From contig CAJPQT010000016.1 of NCBI GenBank assembly GCA_905372865.1, forward strand, positions 4,393-68,392: a stretch of 64,000 bases of DNA, in the 5' to 3' direction. The notes below the pieces were generated by a model. The model saw only the letters and a program-made list of their open reading frames with translations, had not been told where the DNA came from and searched no databases. Source of the DNA: an uncultured Centipeda sp. Its GTDB lineage: Bacteria > Bacillota > Negativicutes > Selenomonadales > Selenomonadaceae. The translations under genes were made by a program, and so were the position numbers. This document shows, one piece after another, positions 32,697 through 41,903 of the stretch (the first letter of the stretch is position 1; each line of letters begins with the position of its first letter).

Positions 32697-33962
32697 ATGT
32701 TCATTATGGTAAACGAAACAGCACGAATCAACATCAACAACATTCTCGAACGCGCGATTGACATTGGGCAGCGCATGCTCGTGACGGGCGCAGAGGTCAG
32801 CCGCGTGGAGCGGACGATCAATTTCATCTGCCGCGCCTACGGCGTACGCCATGTGGATGTGATGGTCATCACGACCAGCATTATTGTGACACTGCGTGGT
32901 GCTGATATCGGCGTGCTCACACAGATGCGGCGTGTACCGGGGCAGAACTTCGACTTTCAGCGGCTCAAGGCCCTCAACCAGCTCTCCCGTGAGATTTGCG
33001 CCCATCCCATGACTTCCGATGAGATCAAGGAGCGCATACGAGAGATCGACACGATGGAGACGATCTCGCTCAAGGCATCTCTTTTTTACTGGGCTCTGAT
33101 CGCCGCGAGTTTCTCCGCGTTCTTCGGCGGCCGGTTTGAGGACGCAGTATGTGCAGGCATTGTGGGCGTGTTCCTGCGGCTGCTGCAGTATCTTCTCGGG
33201 AAAACAAAGCTGAATCCGTATTTTGCACTTGTCCTGCTCAGCTTCGTCGGAGGGATTCTTGCAAATTCATTCATGTGGTTCGGTATGGACATCCATCCCG
33301 CCGCCATCAATATGGGCAATATCATGCCTGTCATTCCGGGTCTCGCGCTCATGAATTCCATCCGCGATATGTTCAATCAGGAGACGATTTCGGGGTTGCT
33401 CAAAAGCGCTGAGGCGTTTATCCTGAGCCTCCTCATCGCGACGGGGTTTGCATTCAGTGCCACAGGGACGCTCATCGCCTTTGAGACGGCGGCATGGGTC
33501 TATCTGCTGACCTCATTTGTGGGCGGGTTCTGCTTCCATCTGCTCTGGCATGGACACAGGAAGGACGCTGTTATGGGAGCGGTGGTCTGCATGGTGGCTT
33601 GGGGCTTTACGATGCTCTTTGTGGCGATGGATTGGAATGAGTTCGCGGGCTATTTTGCGGGAGCTGTCTTCGCGACGATTGCGGCGGAGGTTTTGGCACG
33701 TCTTTATAAGTGTCCCGCGACCATTTTTCTCATCATTGGTGTGATCGCAATGGTTCCGGGCGGCTCGCTCTACCGCACGATGTTCTACGCCGTCACTGCG
33801 GACTGGGGAAAGTTCGGCACGCAGGGGATCAAGACGTTCCTCTATGCCGTATCCATCGCAGCGGGGATCGTCATCGCAACGGCAATCTGGGAGACGGTGC
33901 AGACGTGGCTGATGCGCCGCAAGAAAAAGGGGGACCGTCCTCAGCAGAACCTTGCTGTATGA
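32697..33962 (+). CDS. Threonine/serine exporter family protein (ThrE-like, fused)
   Basis: A membrane protein that joins both ThrE-type domains in one chain. The N-terminal DUF1212-like region (ILERAIDIGQRMLVTGAEVSRVERTI) leads into membrane helices. The second, DUF3815-like hydrophobic half ends with AMVPGGSLYRTMFYA. In many bacteria the two halves are separate proteins (YjjP/YjjB). The start is uncertain: a GTG at 32667 lies inside the apparent promoter, and ATGs at 32697 and 32706 have no clear Shine-Dalgarno, so the message may be leaderless. Export of threonine or serine is a family-level inference. Confidence 0.85.
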   Translation: MFIMVNETARININNILERAIDIGQRMLVTGAEVSRVERTINFICRAYGVRHVDVMVITTSIIVTLRGADIGVLTQMRRVPGQNFDFQRLKALNQLSREICAHPMTSDEIKERIREIDTMETISLKASLFYWALIAASFSAFFGGRFEDAVCAGIVGVFLRLLQYLLGKTKLNPYFALVLLSFVGGILANSFMWFGMDIHPAAINMGNIMPVIPGLALMNSIRDMFNQETISGLLKSAEAFILSLLIATGFAFSATGTLIAFETAAWVYLLTSFVGGFCFHLLWHGHRKDAVMGAVVCMVAWGFTMLFVAMDWNEFAGYFAGAVFATIAAEVLARLYKCPATIFLIIGVIAMVPGGSLYRTMFYAVTADWGKFGTQGIKTFLYAVSIAAGIVIATAIWETVQTWLMRRKKKGDRPQQNLAV

Positions 33963-33981
33963 TGCATGAGGGAGTTGCGAA

Positions 33982-35181
33982 ATGATGACGGAAAAGAAAC
34001 CGAGCACGAGTCTTCGTCTGATTATATTCCTTGGTATGCTGACGGCAATTGCACCGCTCTCGACGGATATGTATTTGCCGGCGCTGCCCGAGGTGCAGAT
34101 GGACTTCGGTGTGTCGACCTCACTTGTACAGCTGACGCTCACGATGACGACACTCGGCATGGCACTCGGCATGGCGCTCGTTGGGCCGCTCAGCGATCTC
34201 CTTGGACGACGTCGTCCGCTCTTGGTCGGGATGTTGGCCTTTGTCGGGGCAACAATTGGATGCGTCTTTGCAGAGAATATCTACCTCTTTCTCCTGTGCC
34301 GTTTCTTGGCAGGGTTTGCCGGGGCGAGCGGCGTTGTCATCGCCCGCGCGGTGGCGCGTGATGTGTGTGAGGGGCCGGAGCTGACACGCTTCGTTGCTGT
34401 GCTGATGATGGTGAACGGCCTTGCGCCGATCATTGCACCGATCATTGGCGGTCAGATTCTCTTCTTTGCCGAATGGCGTGTGACCTTCGTCCTGTTGACG
34501 CTCATCGGCATTGCTCTCGCGGGGGCGACGTTCGTCTATCGGGAGACGCTGCCGCGGGAGGCGCGCAGCAGAAATATGATGGATACTTTGCGGAAGTTTC
34601 CGACCCTGCTGCGCGATCGTTATTTCCTAGGGCACTGTCTGCTGCAGTGTTTTACCTTTGGTGCATTTTTTTCTTATCTCTCCGGTTCTTCGTTTGTCTT
34701 TCAAAACATCTATGGTGTTTCGGCGCAGGGCTACAGCATCATCTTCGCTGTCATCGGGGCAGGACTGCTGTTTGCAGGCGTTCTGCCCGCACGCCTCGCG
34801 GGGCGCGTTCCGGATATTATGATGCTGAAATACGCTGTACTGGTTCCGCTCTTCGGGAGTATTCTGCTCCTGGCGGGCTTTGTCTTTGCCGTGCCGCTTG
34901 CGGTGATTGTCATTCTGCTGTTTCTCACGATTGTCCCGCTCTCGGTGATGGGGACGGCGAGTTTTTCGCTTGCGCTTTCGCGGCAGGGAAAAAACGCCGG
35001 CAGTGCGTCCGCGCTGATCGGCTGTTTTTCCATGCTGCTCGGCGCGTGCATGATGCCTGTGGTCGGGATTGCGGGCGATCATACGGCAATCCCGATGGGT
35101 ATCGTTATGCTTTGCGGTTACGGGCTCGGTGCACTTGTCTTCTATGGAATGATTGCATCGGATCATCCTGTGATGCGCTGA
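33982..35181 (+). CDS. Bcr/CflA-family MFS drug exporter
   Basis: A 12-helix major facilitator of 399 residues. The Bcr/CflA signature STDMYLPALPEVQ near residue 25 and the loop motif GPLSDLLGRRRPLL near residue 70 are present. Later segments such as RFLAGFAGASGVVIARAVARD and ASALIGCFSMLLGA fit the family. It would extrude drugs, sulfonamide- or bicyclomycin-like compounds or metabolites by proton antiport. It follows the ThrE-like gene after nineteen bases. Confidence 0.92.
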   Translation: MMTEKKPSTSLRLIIFLGMLTAIAPLSTDMYLPALPEVQMDFGVSTSLVQLTLTMTTLGMALGMALVGPLSDLLGRRRPLLVGMLAFVGATIGCVFAENIYLFLLCRFLAGFAGASGVVIARAVARDVCEGPELTRFVAVLMMVNGLAPIIAPIIGGQILFFAEWRVTFVLLTLIGIALAGATFVYRETLPREARSRNMMDTLRKFPTLLRDRYFLGHCLLQCFTFGAFFSYLSGSSFVFQNIYGVSAQGYSIIFAVIGAGLLFAGVLPARLAGRVPDIMMLKYAVLVPLFGSILLLAGFVFAVPLAVIVILLFLTIVPLSVMGTASFSLALSRQGKNAGSASALIGCFSMLLGACMMPVVGIAGDHTAIPMGIVMLCGYGLGALVFYGMIASDHPVMR

Positions 35182-35254
35182 TTTTCAGCTATCTTTCACC
35201 TCGTTTTTGTATACTTTGCTGAGAAAAATCGGATACCATCGGCAGGAGATGATT

Positions 35255-35935
35255 ATGATGCGCGTCCTTTTGGCGGAGGATGATCTGCGGCTCGGAAAGC
35301 TCATCCAATATATGCTCGAACAGAATGACATTACGGTCGAGTGGGTGACGGACGGCAGTGACATCTATGCGTATGCCACATATACAGAATACGACATTCT
35401 GATTCTGGACTGGATGATGCCGGGGGAGACGGGGGTCGAGGCGTGCGCACGTCTGCGCCGCAATGGCTATGATCGTGCGATCCTCATGCTAACCGCGCGG
35501 GACTCAGTGGAGGATCGTGTCACGGGGCTGGATGCAGGTGCGGATGACTATCTCGTTAAGCCCTTTGAGTTCTCCGAGCTCCTTGCGCGTCTGCGTGCGC
35601 TCGGTCGGCGTGCAACGCAGCGCATCCAGCACGAGGTGGATGAGATCGGCGGGTTCAAGCTGAACCGCACGGCGAATATTCTCGAGAAGAACGGCAAGAT
35701 GATTCAGCTCTCGCCGCGTGAGTTCCAACTCTTTGATCTGCTTGCACAGAATATCGGCATTGTGGTGCCGCGTGACATCATCCTCGACCGTATATGGGGG
35801 CTCGAGTCAGATGTCAGCTCCAACAATATCGACTCCTATATGAAGATGCTGCGCAAGAAGCTCGATGCGGCAGGGGAGGGTGATGCCATCAAGACGATCC
35901 GCGGTGTCGGCTACAAGTTGGAGACACCGTGTTGA
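35255..35935 (+). CDS. OmpR-family response regulator
   Basis: A two-component response regulator of 226 residues. The receiver domain has acidic residues EDD near the start, the phospho-acceptor Asp in ILILDWMMPGE and the Lys in YLVKPFEF. The C-terminal winged helix (SPREFQLFDLLAQN, then RDIILDRIWG and TIRGVGYKLE) is the OmpR/PhoB type. ATG codons at 35249, 35255 and 35258 compete; 35255 has AGGAG six bases before it. Its stop overlaps the kinase start, so the two proteins form a coupled pair. Confidence 0.93.
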   Translation: MMRVLLAEDDLRLGKLIQYMLEQNDITVEWVTDGSDIYAYATYTEYDILILDWMMPGETGVEACARLRRNGYDRAILMLTARDSVEDRVTGLDAGADDYLVKPFEFSELLARLRALGRRATQRIQHEVDEIGGFKLNRTANILEKNGKMIQLSPREFQLFDLLAQNIGIVVPRDIILDRIWGLESDVSSNNIDSYMKMLRKKLDAAGEGDAIKTIRGVGYKLETPC

Positions 35936-37236
35936 ATGAGCAGAATGTATTCGGGCGCAGCCGTCTGCGGCTTATGCTCCGCTATGCACTTGTCATGGGA
36001 GGACTGGTTATCGTCCTCCTCTTTGCTATGCATAAGACGATGGAGTGGGCGATTACGTCCGAGCAGGCTCGTGAGCTTTTGGAAACGGCGGACAGCGTTG
36101 CGGAGGCACAGGCGTATACTGTGCTTCATGCGGGGGCAGATACGGATGAAGCACGTCTCTATCGCAGTACAAACGATCGGCTCTTCTACTATGTATTCGA
36201 TGGAGAGGGGCGTCTTGTCAGTTTCTCACGCGCATCTTTTCGTATCGAATCCTTTGTACTGGATATTATAACCGTGTGGGACGCGCCGGAGAGCGAGGTG
36301 CGCGTCTTTACCAAAACGAATGAACGCGGGGTGCCGACAAAGGTGATGATGACCTCTCAGACCGTGTTCAGCCCGCCGCTCCCGACCCAGACTGTCTACG
36401 TCGGCAAGGATGTCACCGCCATGTATAACGGGATGGAAAAAGCAACCTCGGCGCTTGCGGTACTGGGCACCATGGCACTCGTCTGCGCTGCCGGGGTCGG
36501 CTATGTGCTCTCGGGCGGTGCGATGAAGCCTGTGCGGGAGGCGTATGAAAAACAGCGGCAATTTGCGGCTGATGCCTCACACGAGCTGCGCACACCGCTT
36601 GCCGTTGTGCTTGCATCAGCCGATCTCCTGCGCAGTGATCCCTCCATCACCTCACCATTTTTGAAGCAGGTTGTTGAGGATGTGCGCGATGAGGTGAAGA
36701 AGATGACGAAGCTCGTCGGCGATCTGCTCACCGTCGCGCGCACCGATGGAAAGGCGAATCAACTGCGGCTTGTGCGTATGGATCTTGTCTCTGCTGCGCA
36801 ACAGACCGTGCGCATCATGCGGCCTTTTGCAGAGAAGAAGGATATCGTAATCGATGAGGAGATGCCCAAGCATGCGGAGATCTATGCGGATGAGCAGAAG
36901 ATCAGGCAGCTGATCCTGATCCTTGTCGACAACGCTGTCAAGTACACGCCTGAGCATGGGCGCATCTCTCTGCGTGTGGAGGAGGAAAAAGGGAGTATTC
37001 AGCTCTCTGTTTCGGATACCGGGATCGGCATTGCACCGGAACATCAAGAGCGCATCTTCGACCGTTTCTATCGGGTGGATAAGGCACGTTCGCGCCGTAT
37101 GGGGGGGAACGGTCTTGGCCTCGCCATTGCACGCGAGATCGTCGAGGCACATGGGGGGCATATCGACCTTGTGAGTGAGCTTGGCAAGGGAACGATCTTC
37201 CATGTACGGCTGAAGGCGAGGACCAAGAATTCATGA
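35929..37236 (+). CDS. Sensor histidine kinase
   Basis: The partner of the preceding regulator. Two transmembrane helices (about residues 14-38 and 165-190) enclose an extracytoplasmic sensor of about 120 residues. The linker after helix two is short, so a full HAMP domain is doubtful. The phosphorylated His is in FAADASHELRTPLAV. The ATP-binding domain shows the N box LVDNAVKYTPEHG, the G1 box DTGIGIAPEHQERIFDRFYR and the G2 box GGNGLGLAIA. Start codons GTG 35929 or TTG 35932 overlap the regulator stop. The signal is unknown. Confidence 0.92.
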   Translation: MLNEQNVFGRSRLRLMLRYALVMGGLVIVLLFAMHKTMEWAITSEQARELLETADSVAEAQAYTVLHAGADTDEARLYRSTNDRLFYYVFDGEGRLVSFSRASFRIESFVLDIITVWDAPESEVRVFTKTNERGVPTKVMMTSQTVFSPPLPTQTVYVGKDVTAMYNGMEKATSALAVLGTMALVCAAGVGYVLSGGAMKPVREAYEKQRQFAADASHELRTPLAVVLASADLLRSDPSITSPFLKQVVEDVRDEVKKMTKLVGDLLTVARTDGKANQLRLVRMDLVSAAQQTVRIMRPFAEKKDIVIDEEMPKHAEIYADEQKIRQLILILVDNAVKYTPEHGRISLRVEEEKGSIQLSVSDTGIGIAPEHQERIFDRFYRVDKARSRRMGGNGLGLAIAREIVEAHGGHIDLVSELGKGTIFHVRLKARTKNS

Positions 37237-37246
37237 GAGGATGGAA

Positions 37247-38083
37247 ATGACAGAGAAGTTTTTTGAGCTCGATCACGTCACCCATGTCTACCAGAGCGGA
37301 GAGAGCGAAGGACATGAGGCCCTGCGCGGCGTTACTCTATCCATCGCGGAAGGAGAGTTTGTAGCCGTGCTCGGAGCGAATGGCTCGGGGAAATCGACGC
37401 TCGCGCGTCATTTGAACGCACTGCTGCTGCCGACGGCGGGGACTTGCCGTGTACGTGGCTGGGATACGAAGGATGAGGAGAGGCGCTGGGATATCCGACA
37501 GGAGGTCAGCATGGTGTTCCAGAATCCGGACAACCAGCTCATCGCGGCGGTTGTGGCGGATGATGTCGCCTTTGGCCCGGAGAACCTTGGTGTCCCGCCC
37601 GCAGAGATCCGCACACGTGTCGCAAATGCGCTAGCTCTTGTCGGTATGTCGGACTATGCGCAGGCAGCACCGCATCTGCTCTCGGGCGGTCAAAAACAGC
37701 GCATTGCGATCGCGGGCGCGATTGCCATGCAGACGCATTGTCTTGTCCTCGATGAGCCGACGGCGATGCTTGACCCGCGCGGCAGGGCGGAAGTTCTGCG
37801 TGCCGTCGAAAAACTTCACGAAGAGCAGGGCATGACGATTGTCTACATCACACACTTCATGGAGGAGGCGATCGCGGCAGACCGTATTGTATTGATGGAT
37901 GCGGGGCGCATTGTCATGGATGGGACACCGCATGAAATCTTTGCACAGCCGGAGCGGGTACGGGCACTGGGACTGGACATCCCGCTTGCCGCCGACCTTG
38001 CACAGCGGCTGCGGCAGGGCGGATGGGATCTGCCGCAGGATATTGTAACGGATGAGGAGCTGCTGCATTGTCTATCGAGATAG
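37247..38083 (+). CDS. ecfA1: Energy-coupling factor ATPase EcfA1
   Basis: One of two ATPases of an ECF vitamin or metal importer. The 278-residue protein shows Walker A GANGSGKST, the Q-loop MVFQNPDNQLIAAVV typical of EcfA/CbiO, the signature LLSGGQKQRIAIAGA and Walker B CLVLDEPTAMLDP. The ATG at 37247 has GAGAGG six bases upstream, and an earlier ATG at 37241 is too close to it. It is followed with a 16-base overlap by the second ATPase. No EcfT or S component is present downstream. Confidence 0.93.
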   Translation: MTEKFFELDHVTHVYQSGESEGHEALRGVTLSIAEGEFVAVLGANGSGKSTLARHLNALLLPTAGTCRVRGWDTKDEERRWDIRQEVSMVFQNPDNQLIAAVVADDVAFGPENLGVPPAEIRTRVANALALVGMSDYAQAAPHLLSGGQKQRIAIAGAIAMQTHCLVLDEPTAMLDPRGRAEVLRAVEKLHEEQGMTIVYITHFMEEAIAADRIVLMDAGRIVMDGTPHEIFAQPERVRALGLDIPLAADLAQRLRQGGWDLPQDIVTDEELLHCLSR

Positions 38084-38940
38084 AATCGCTGTCTTACACC
38101 TATATGGAAAAAACGCCGCTTTCCCACACGGCGCTGCATGATGTCACACTGACGATTGCAGAGGGATCATTTACGGCGATTGCGGGAGAAACGGGCGCGG
38201 GAAAATCCACACTGATGCAGCTGATCGGCGGGCTTCTCGTTCCGACGGCGGGACGGGTCCTTGTGGACGGCATCCGTCTCCACGGAAAAACGAAGAAAGA
38301 GAAAGAAGCAGCTCGAACAGCGCGCTTTCGCGTCGGCATGGTCTTTCAATATCCCGAGCACCAGCTGTTCGAGGAAACGGTCTATGAGGATATTGCCTTT
38401 GGCCCGCGCAATCAAGGGCTTTCGGATGCGGAGGTCGAGGCACGTGTCAGCGAAGCGATGGAGCTCGTCTGCCTGCCCGACGGATATCGAGATCGCTCTC
38501 CCTTTGCGCTCTCGGGCGGGGAGCGCAGGCGCGTTGCGATCGCAGGCGTGCTTGCCCTTGCACCGCGCTACCTTGTCCTCGATGAGCCGGCAGCAGGGCT
38601 CGACCCGCGTGGGCGCGAGGCGCTGCTCGCCATGCTTACCATGCTGCATCGGGAACGCGGCGTCAGCGTTGTCCTTGTATCGCACAGTATGGAGGACATC
38701 CTGCGCGTCGCAGATCACATGGTGATTCTTGCGGGCGGACAGGTCATCGGTGAGGGACCGCCATGTGTACTCTTTCAGCGGGACGACCTTCTCTCGCGTG
38801 CTGCTCTTGCCGCACCGCATCTCCTCCGACTGGGGCAGAAACTGGAGGCCGCGGGGTATCCTATGGGAAGCTGCACGACAACGGAGGAAATGGCAGAAAA
38901 GATCTTGGCGATCAGAGAAATGCAAAAAACCGGATCATAG
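38068..38940 (+). CDS. ecfA2: Energy-coupling factor ATPase EcfA2
   Basis: The second ECF ATPase, 290 residues, pairing with EcfA1. It has Walker A GETGAGKST, the Q-loop MVFQYPEHQLFEETVYED, the signature ALSGGERRRVAIAGV and Walker B YLVLDEPAAGLDP. The start is a TTG at 38068 within the end of ecfA1. The stop codon is embedded in a perfect bidirectional hairpin. In most Firmicutes ecfT comes next; here an unrelated convergent gene follows. Confidence 0.92.
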   Translation: MSIEIESLSYTYMEKTPLSHTALHDVTLTIAEGSFTAIAGETGAGKSTLMQLIGGLLVPTAGRVLVDGIRLHGKTKKEKEAARTARFRVGMVFQYPEHQLFEETVYEDIAFGPRNQGLSDAEVEARVSEAMELVCLPDGYRDRSPFALSGGERRRVAIAGVLALAPRYLVLDEPAAGLDPRGREALLAMLTMLHRERGVSVVLVSHSMEDILRVADHMVILAGGQVIGEGPPCVLFQRDDLLSRAALAAPHLLRLGQKLEAAGYPMGSCTTTEEMAEKILAIREMQKTGS

Positions 38941-38954
38941 ATCCGGTTTTTTGC
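38922..38954. terminator. Bidirectional terminator between ecfA2 and the HD-GYP gene
   Basis: A perfect 15-bp inverted repeat GCAAAAAACCGGATC / GATCCGGTTTTTTGC with a 3-base loop. A and T tracts on the two sides suit termination in both directions. The ecfA2 stop codon lies at its centre. Confidence 0.9.
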
Positions 38955-38963
38955 ATTGTAACG

Positions 38964-40175
38964 TTATTTCATGCGCATGCGCGGTGGAGTGGACCTCCTC
39001 GATGCCGCTTTCTCTGCTGCTCGATCCTTCTCACGCTCTTCCTCGAGGTAGTAAGTCGGATCGACGCCGAGCTCATGGATGAAATGGTACAGATCATTGC
39101 CCGTCGGAACGACCTGTATGGAGGCAGCACCGTCCTTTTCCTCCGAGAGGTCGATGACACGCCGTTCATTCAGCAGTTTGCCGTTGACGTCCGCAAAGAG
39201 GATGATGATGGGGGTCGTCGTGCGGCCGAATTTACTCTCCTTTACCACGGCAAATCCGAAGGTAGTTTTCAGTACAGAGCCCTCCGGATAGAGGGCGACG
39301 TTGTTGAAGAACAGATCGAGCAGCTTCGAGTCGAACTGCCCCCTATTGATATTGTGCATGATGTTGTAGGCGATGTTCGGCATATACGCCTTCTTGTAGG
39401 GCCGTTCACTCGTGAGTGCATCGTAGACATCAGCAATCGCTGCGATTTTCGCGAAGCGGTGTATCTCATCGCCCTTGAGTCCACGCGGATAGCCTGTCCC
39501 GTCGATGTGTTCGTGATGCTGCCCCGCAATCGCCGCAAGAATGCTTGACTTCGGGAGACCTTTCATCTTTAAGATGCGTCGTGCGCCATCGGCAGGATGC
39601 TTCTTCATGATGTCGAACTCACTGTTGCTCAGGCTGCGGTTCTTGGTGAGGATGTCTGTGTGTACCTCGATCTTCCCGAGGTCGTGCAGCAGTCCGCCGA
39701 GCGTAATGAGAGACAGATCCTCTTTTGGCAGGTGACAGAGCATCCCCATCATCGCCGAGAGGACGGCGACGTTGACACTGTGTGCAAATGTGTAGGCGTC
39801 GTGTGTGCGGATGTCCGTAAGCTGCACAAGGTTTTCATGATTATCAAAGAGACTAAAGACAATCGAATCCGTCACCTTTTGCAGTGCAGGGATATCGAGG
39901 GTTCCGTTTTCTTCAATGGATTGGAATGTGTTGTAGACAGCGCTGATCGCATTGACACGCGTCTTCTCCTCGATCACATCCGGCGGCGGTGGAAGCTTGT
40001 GGCTTGGATCCATTGAGGTCACGGTGATCGACTGAATGCCAAGCTGTTGTAAGCGGCGAATATAGTCAATCGTGACCGGCTGTCCCTTGACGAGGTAGCT
40101 CCCCCCTGCGGTATTGAACAGACTCTGTCCAAGAACCATGCCGTCCTTTAACTTCGAGACAGGAAGTCGTAGCAT
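38964..40175 (-). CDS. HD-GYP domain phosphodiesterase
   Basis: A 403-residue protein with a variable N-terminal region of about 130 residues and an HD-GYP domain. The catalytic metal motif LLHDLGKIEV, then HHEHIDGTGYPRGL (the GYP signature) and IAAIADVYDALTSERPY are intact, so c-di-GMP hydrolysis is likely. The C-terminus is basic. The ATG at 40175 follows AAAGGGGGAAACG; an upstream ATG at 40244 lacks support. It is convergent with ecfA2. c-di-GMP control would fit a motile, flagellated cell. Confidence 0.92.
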   Translation of the reverse strand: MLRLPVSKLKDGMVLGQSLFNTAGGSYLVKGQPVTIDYIRRLQQLGIQSITVTSMDPSHKLPPPPDVIEEKTRVNAISAVYNTFQSIEENGTLDIPALQKVTDSIVFSLFDNHENLVQLTDIRTHDAYTFAHSVNVAVLSAMMGMLCHLPKEDLSLITLGGLLHDLGKIEVHTDILTKNRSLSNSEFDIMKKHPADGARRILKMKGLPKSSILAAIAGQHHEHIDGTGYPRGLKGDEIHRFAKIAAIADVYDALTSERPYKKAYMPNIAYNIMHNINRGQFDSKLLDLFFNNVALYPEGSVLKTTFGFAVVKESKFGRTTTPIIILFADVNGKLLNERRVIDLSEEKDGAASIQVVPTGNDLYHFIHELGVDPTYYLEEEREKDRAAEKAASRRSTPPRMRMK

Positions 40176-40351
40176 CGTTTCCCCCTTTCTCCCTATAGGT
40201 ATGTATCGCCGCATTCTGCATGCAAGAGCAGCTTCCCCAACCACGGTCAGATACAGTATCTACCTATGTAAATATGTATTTTTAGTTTACATGAAATACA
40301 ATATTTTGTAAAGAGTAATCACTTCTTTCGGCCGCGGCCTGTGTGATGTAT

Positions 40352-40380
40352 TTGCATGGAACTTTTGTTTTTGTTATACT
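40352..40380 (+). promoter_or_regulatory. Promoter of the LCP gene
   Basis: -35 TTGCAT (40352-40357), a 17-base spacer and an extended -10 with TATACT (40375-40380). It rules out the upstream start codon at 40343. Confidence 0.6.
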
Positions 40381-40414
40381 GGGAAGAAATGTTGGGAAGA
40401 GGGCGTTACACGGA

Positions 40415-41899
40415 GTGTCATATAAAAGCAAAAGTAATTCATCAAATAAGAACGATCGCACGTTTATTAAATATGCAGCAGCCGTCTTTGCGGTTTCCTT
40501 TCTGTTTGTCTGCGCCATTTACTACTTTGGCGGCTACGTCATGTCCGGATCGCTGCGGGATATGAACGCATTTGCCGATCTGCCGGAAAACGATATGGGC
40601 TATGTGCTCCTCATGGGTGTCGACCGCAGAGAGGGCGATGTCGGACGCAGTGACACGCTCATGCTCGCTGCAGTCGATGAGAAAGACGGGCGGGCCGTGC
40701 TGCTGTCGATCCCTCGTGATACGCGCATCGAGGTTGGCAGCTACGGCTATGACAAGATCAACCATGCGTATGCATTCGGTGGGCATGAGATGACACTTGC
40801 CTCGGTTGGCAAACTCGTGGGAGTTCCCGTCACGCACTACATCATGGTCGATACGTCGGCATTCGAGCGGATTGTAGATGCGGTGGGCGGCGTCGACATC
40901 AACGTGGAAAAGCGAATGTACTACGAGGATCCGTGGGACGATGACGGCGGACTCGTCATCGATCTTGCACCCGGTGAGCAGCATATGAATGGAGCACAGG
41001 CCATACAGTATGTGCGCTATCGTGACGGAGAAGGGGACATCGGACGCATTGCACGTCAGCAACATTTCATGCGGGCACTCTTTGCGCAGCTTCTGTCACC
41101 GCAGGTGCTTCCGCATCTTGCGGCAGTTGTCGATGAGGTTAAGAGCGCGGTCGAAACGGATCTGAGTACGCGTCAGCTGTTTACACTTGCGGCAAGACTT
41201 AAGGATATCGGGGGCGGCGGCGTGTCCATGCAGATGGTCGTAGGGGCTCCCGCATACCTTGGGGATGTGAGTTATTGGATTCCGGATATCATGGAAACGC
41301 GCAAAAATCTTTTTGCGGGCGTAGGGAAAGCGTTTTCGGAACGTATGCGGGAGGCAGCGGAGCGTGATGCCGATGTTTATCGTGCGGGGATCCCGGAACG
41401 TCTGCGCGTAATGGAAGGGCGGGATGAACGGGAGCTGCTCCCCTCGTCTGAGGAGCTCTTGGCAGAGGGCGACCGTGCCATCGAGGCACAGCGTGCAGAG
41501 CGCAGTGCGGCGGAGAAGAAGCAAAACGAGGGGAAAAAACCGGAGCAGAAATCATCTGAGGAGAAGGGCAATCATCGAACACTTGCGCAGAGCGGTGCAG
41601 AGGATCGTGCGGACGACATCACCGTTATGATTATCAATGCGAGCGGCATCGACGGCGCAGGGGCGGAGATCGCCGATACTCTTCGCGCAAAGGGATTCCG
41701 CATCTCGAGCGTGGAGACAGGCAGCGTCTCGGATCGACCGAAAACCGCAGTGATGACAACGGAGGCGCACGTAAATCTATTCTACGGAATGCCGTTTCCC
41801 TGTGTCATCATGCCGGTTGACGGCGCGGGTGAGAAGCAGGCGATTGTGATCGTTGGGCGTGACTATCGCCCCGATGCCGTGCATGGAGGTGAAGAATAG
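40415..41899 (+). CDS. LytR-CpsA-Psr (LCP) family cell-wall glycopolymer ligase
   Basis: A membrane-anchored LCP protein of about 494 residues. A transmembrane helix lies near residues 19-40 (FIKYAAAVFAVSFLFVCAIY). The LCP domain follows with GVDRREGDVGRSDTLML, LLSIPRDTRIEV, YDKINHAYAFGG and a late YVRYRDGEGDIGRIARQQ, with the conserved Arg and Asp residues. A charged Ala/Glu-rich linker (about residues 340-400) leads to a C-terminal LytR_C domain (DITVMIINASGIDGAGAEIAD). The GTG at 40415 is chosen because the promoter lies downstream of the earlier ATG. LCP proteins attach glycopolymers to peptidoglycan; the substrate in a diderm Negativicute is uncertain. Confidence 0.85.
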   Translation: MSYKSKSNSSNKNDRTFIKYAAAVFAVSFLFVCAIYYFGGYVMSGSLRDMNAFADLPENDMGYVLLMGVDRREGDVGRSDTLMLAAVDEKDGRAVLLSIPRDTRIEVGSYGYDKINHAYAFGGHEMTLASVGKLVGVPVTHYIMVDTSAFERIVDAVGGVDINVEKRMYYEDPWDDDGGLVIDLAPGEQHMNGAQAIQYVRYRDGEGDIGRIARQQHFMRALFAQLLSPQVLPHLAAVVDEVKSAVETDLSTRQLFTLAARLKDIGGGGVSMQMVVGAPAYLGDVSYWIPDIMETRKNLFAGVGKAFSERMREAAERDADVYRAGIPERLRVMEGRDERELLPSSEELLAEGDRAIEAQRAERSAAEKKQNEGKKPEQKSSEEKGNHRTLAQSGAEDRADDITVMIINASGIDGAGAEIADTLRAKGFRISSVETGSVSDRPKTAVMTTEAHVNLFYGMPFPCVIMPVDGAGEKQAIVIVGRDYRPDAVHGGEE

Positions 41900-41903
41900 C
41901 GAT

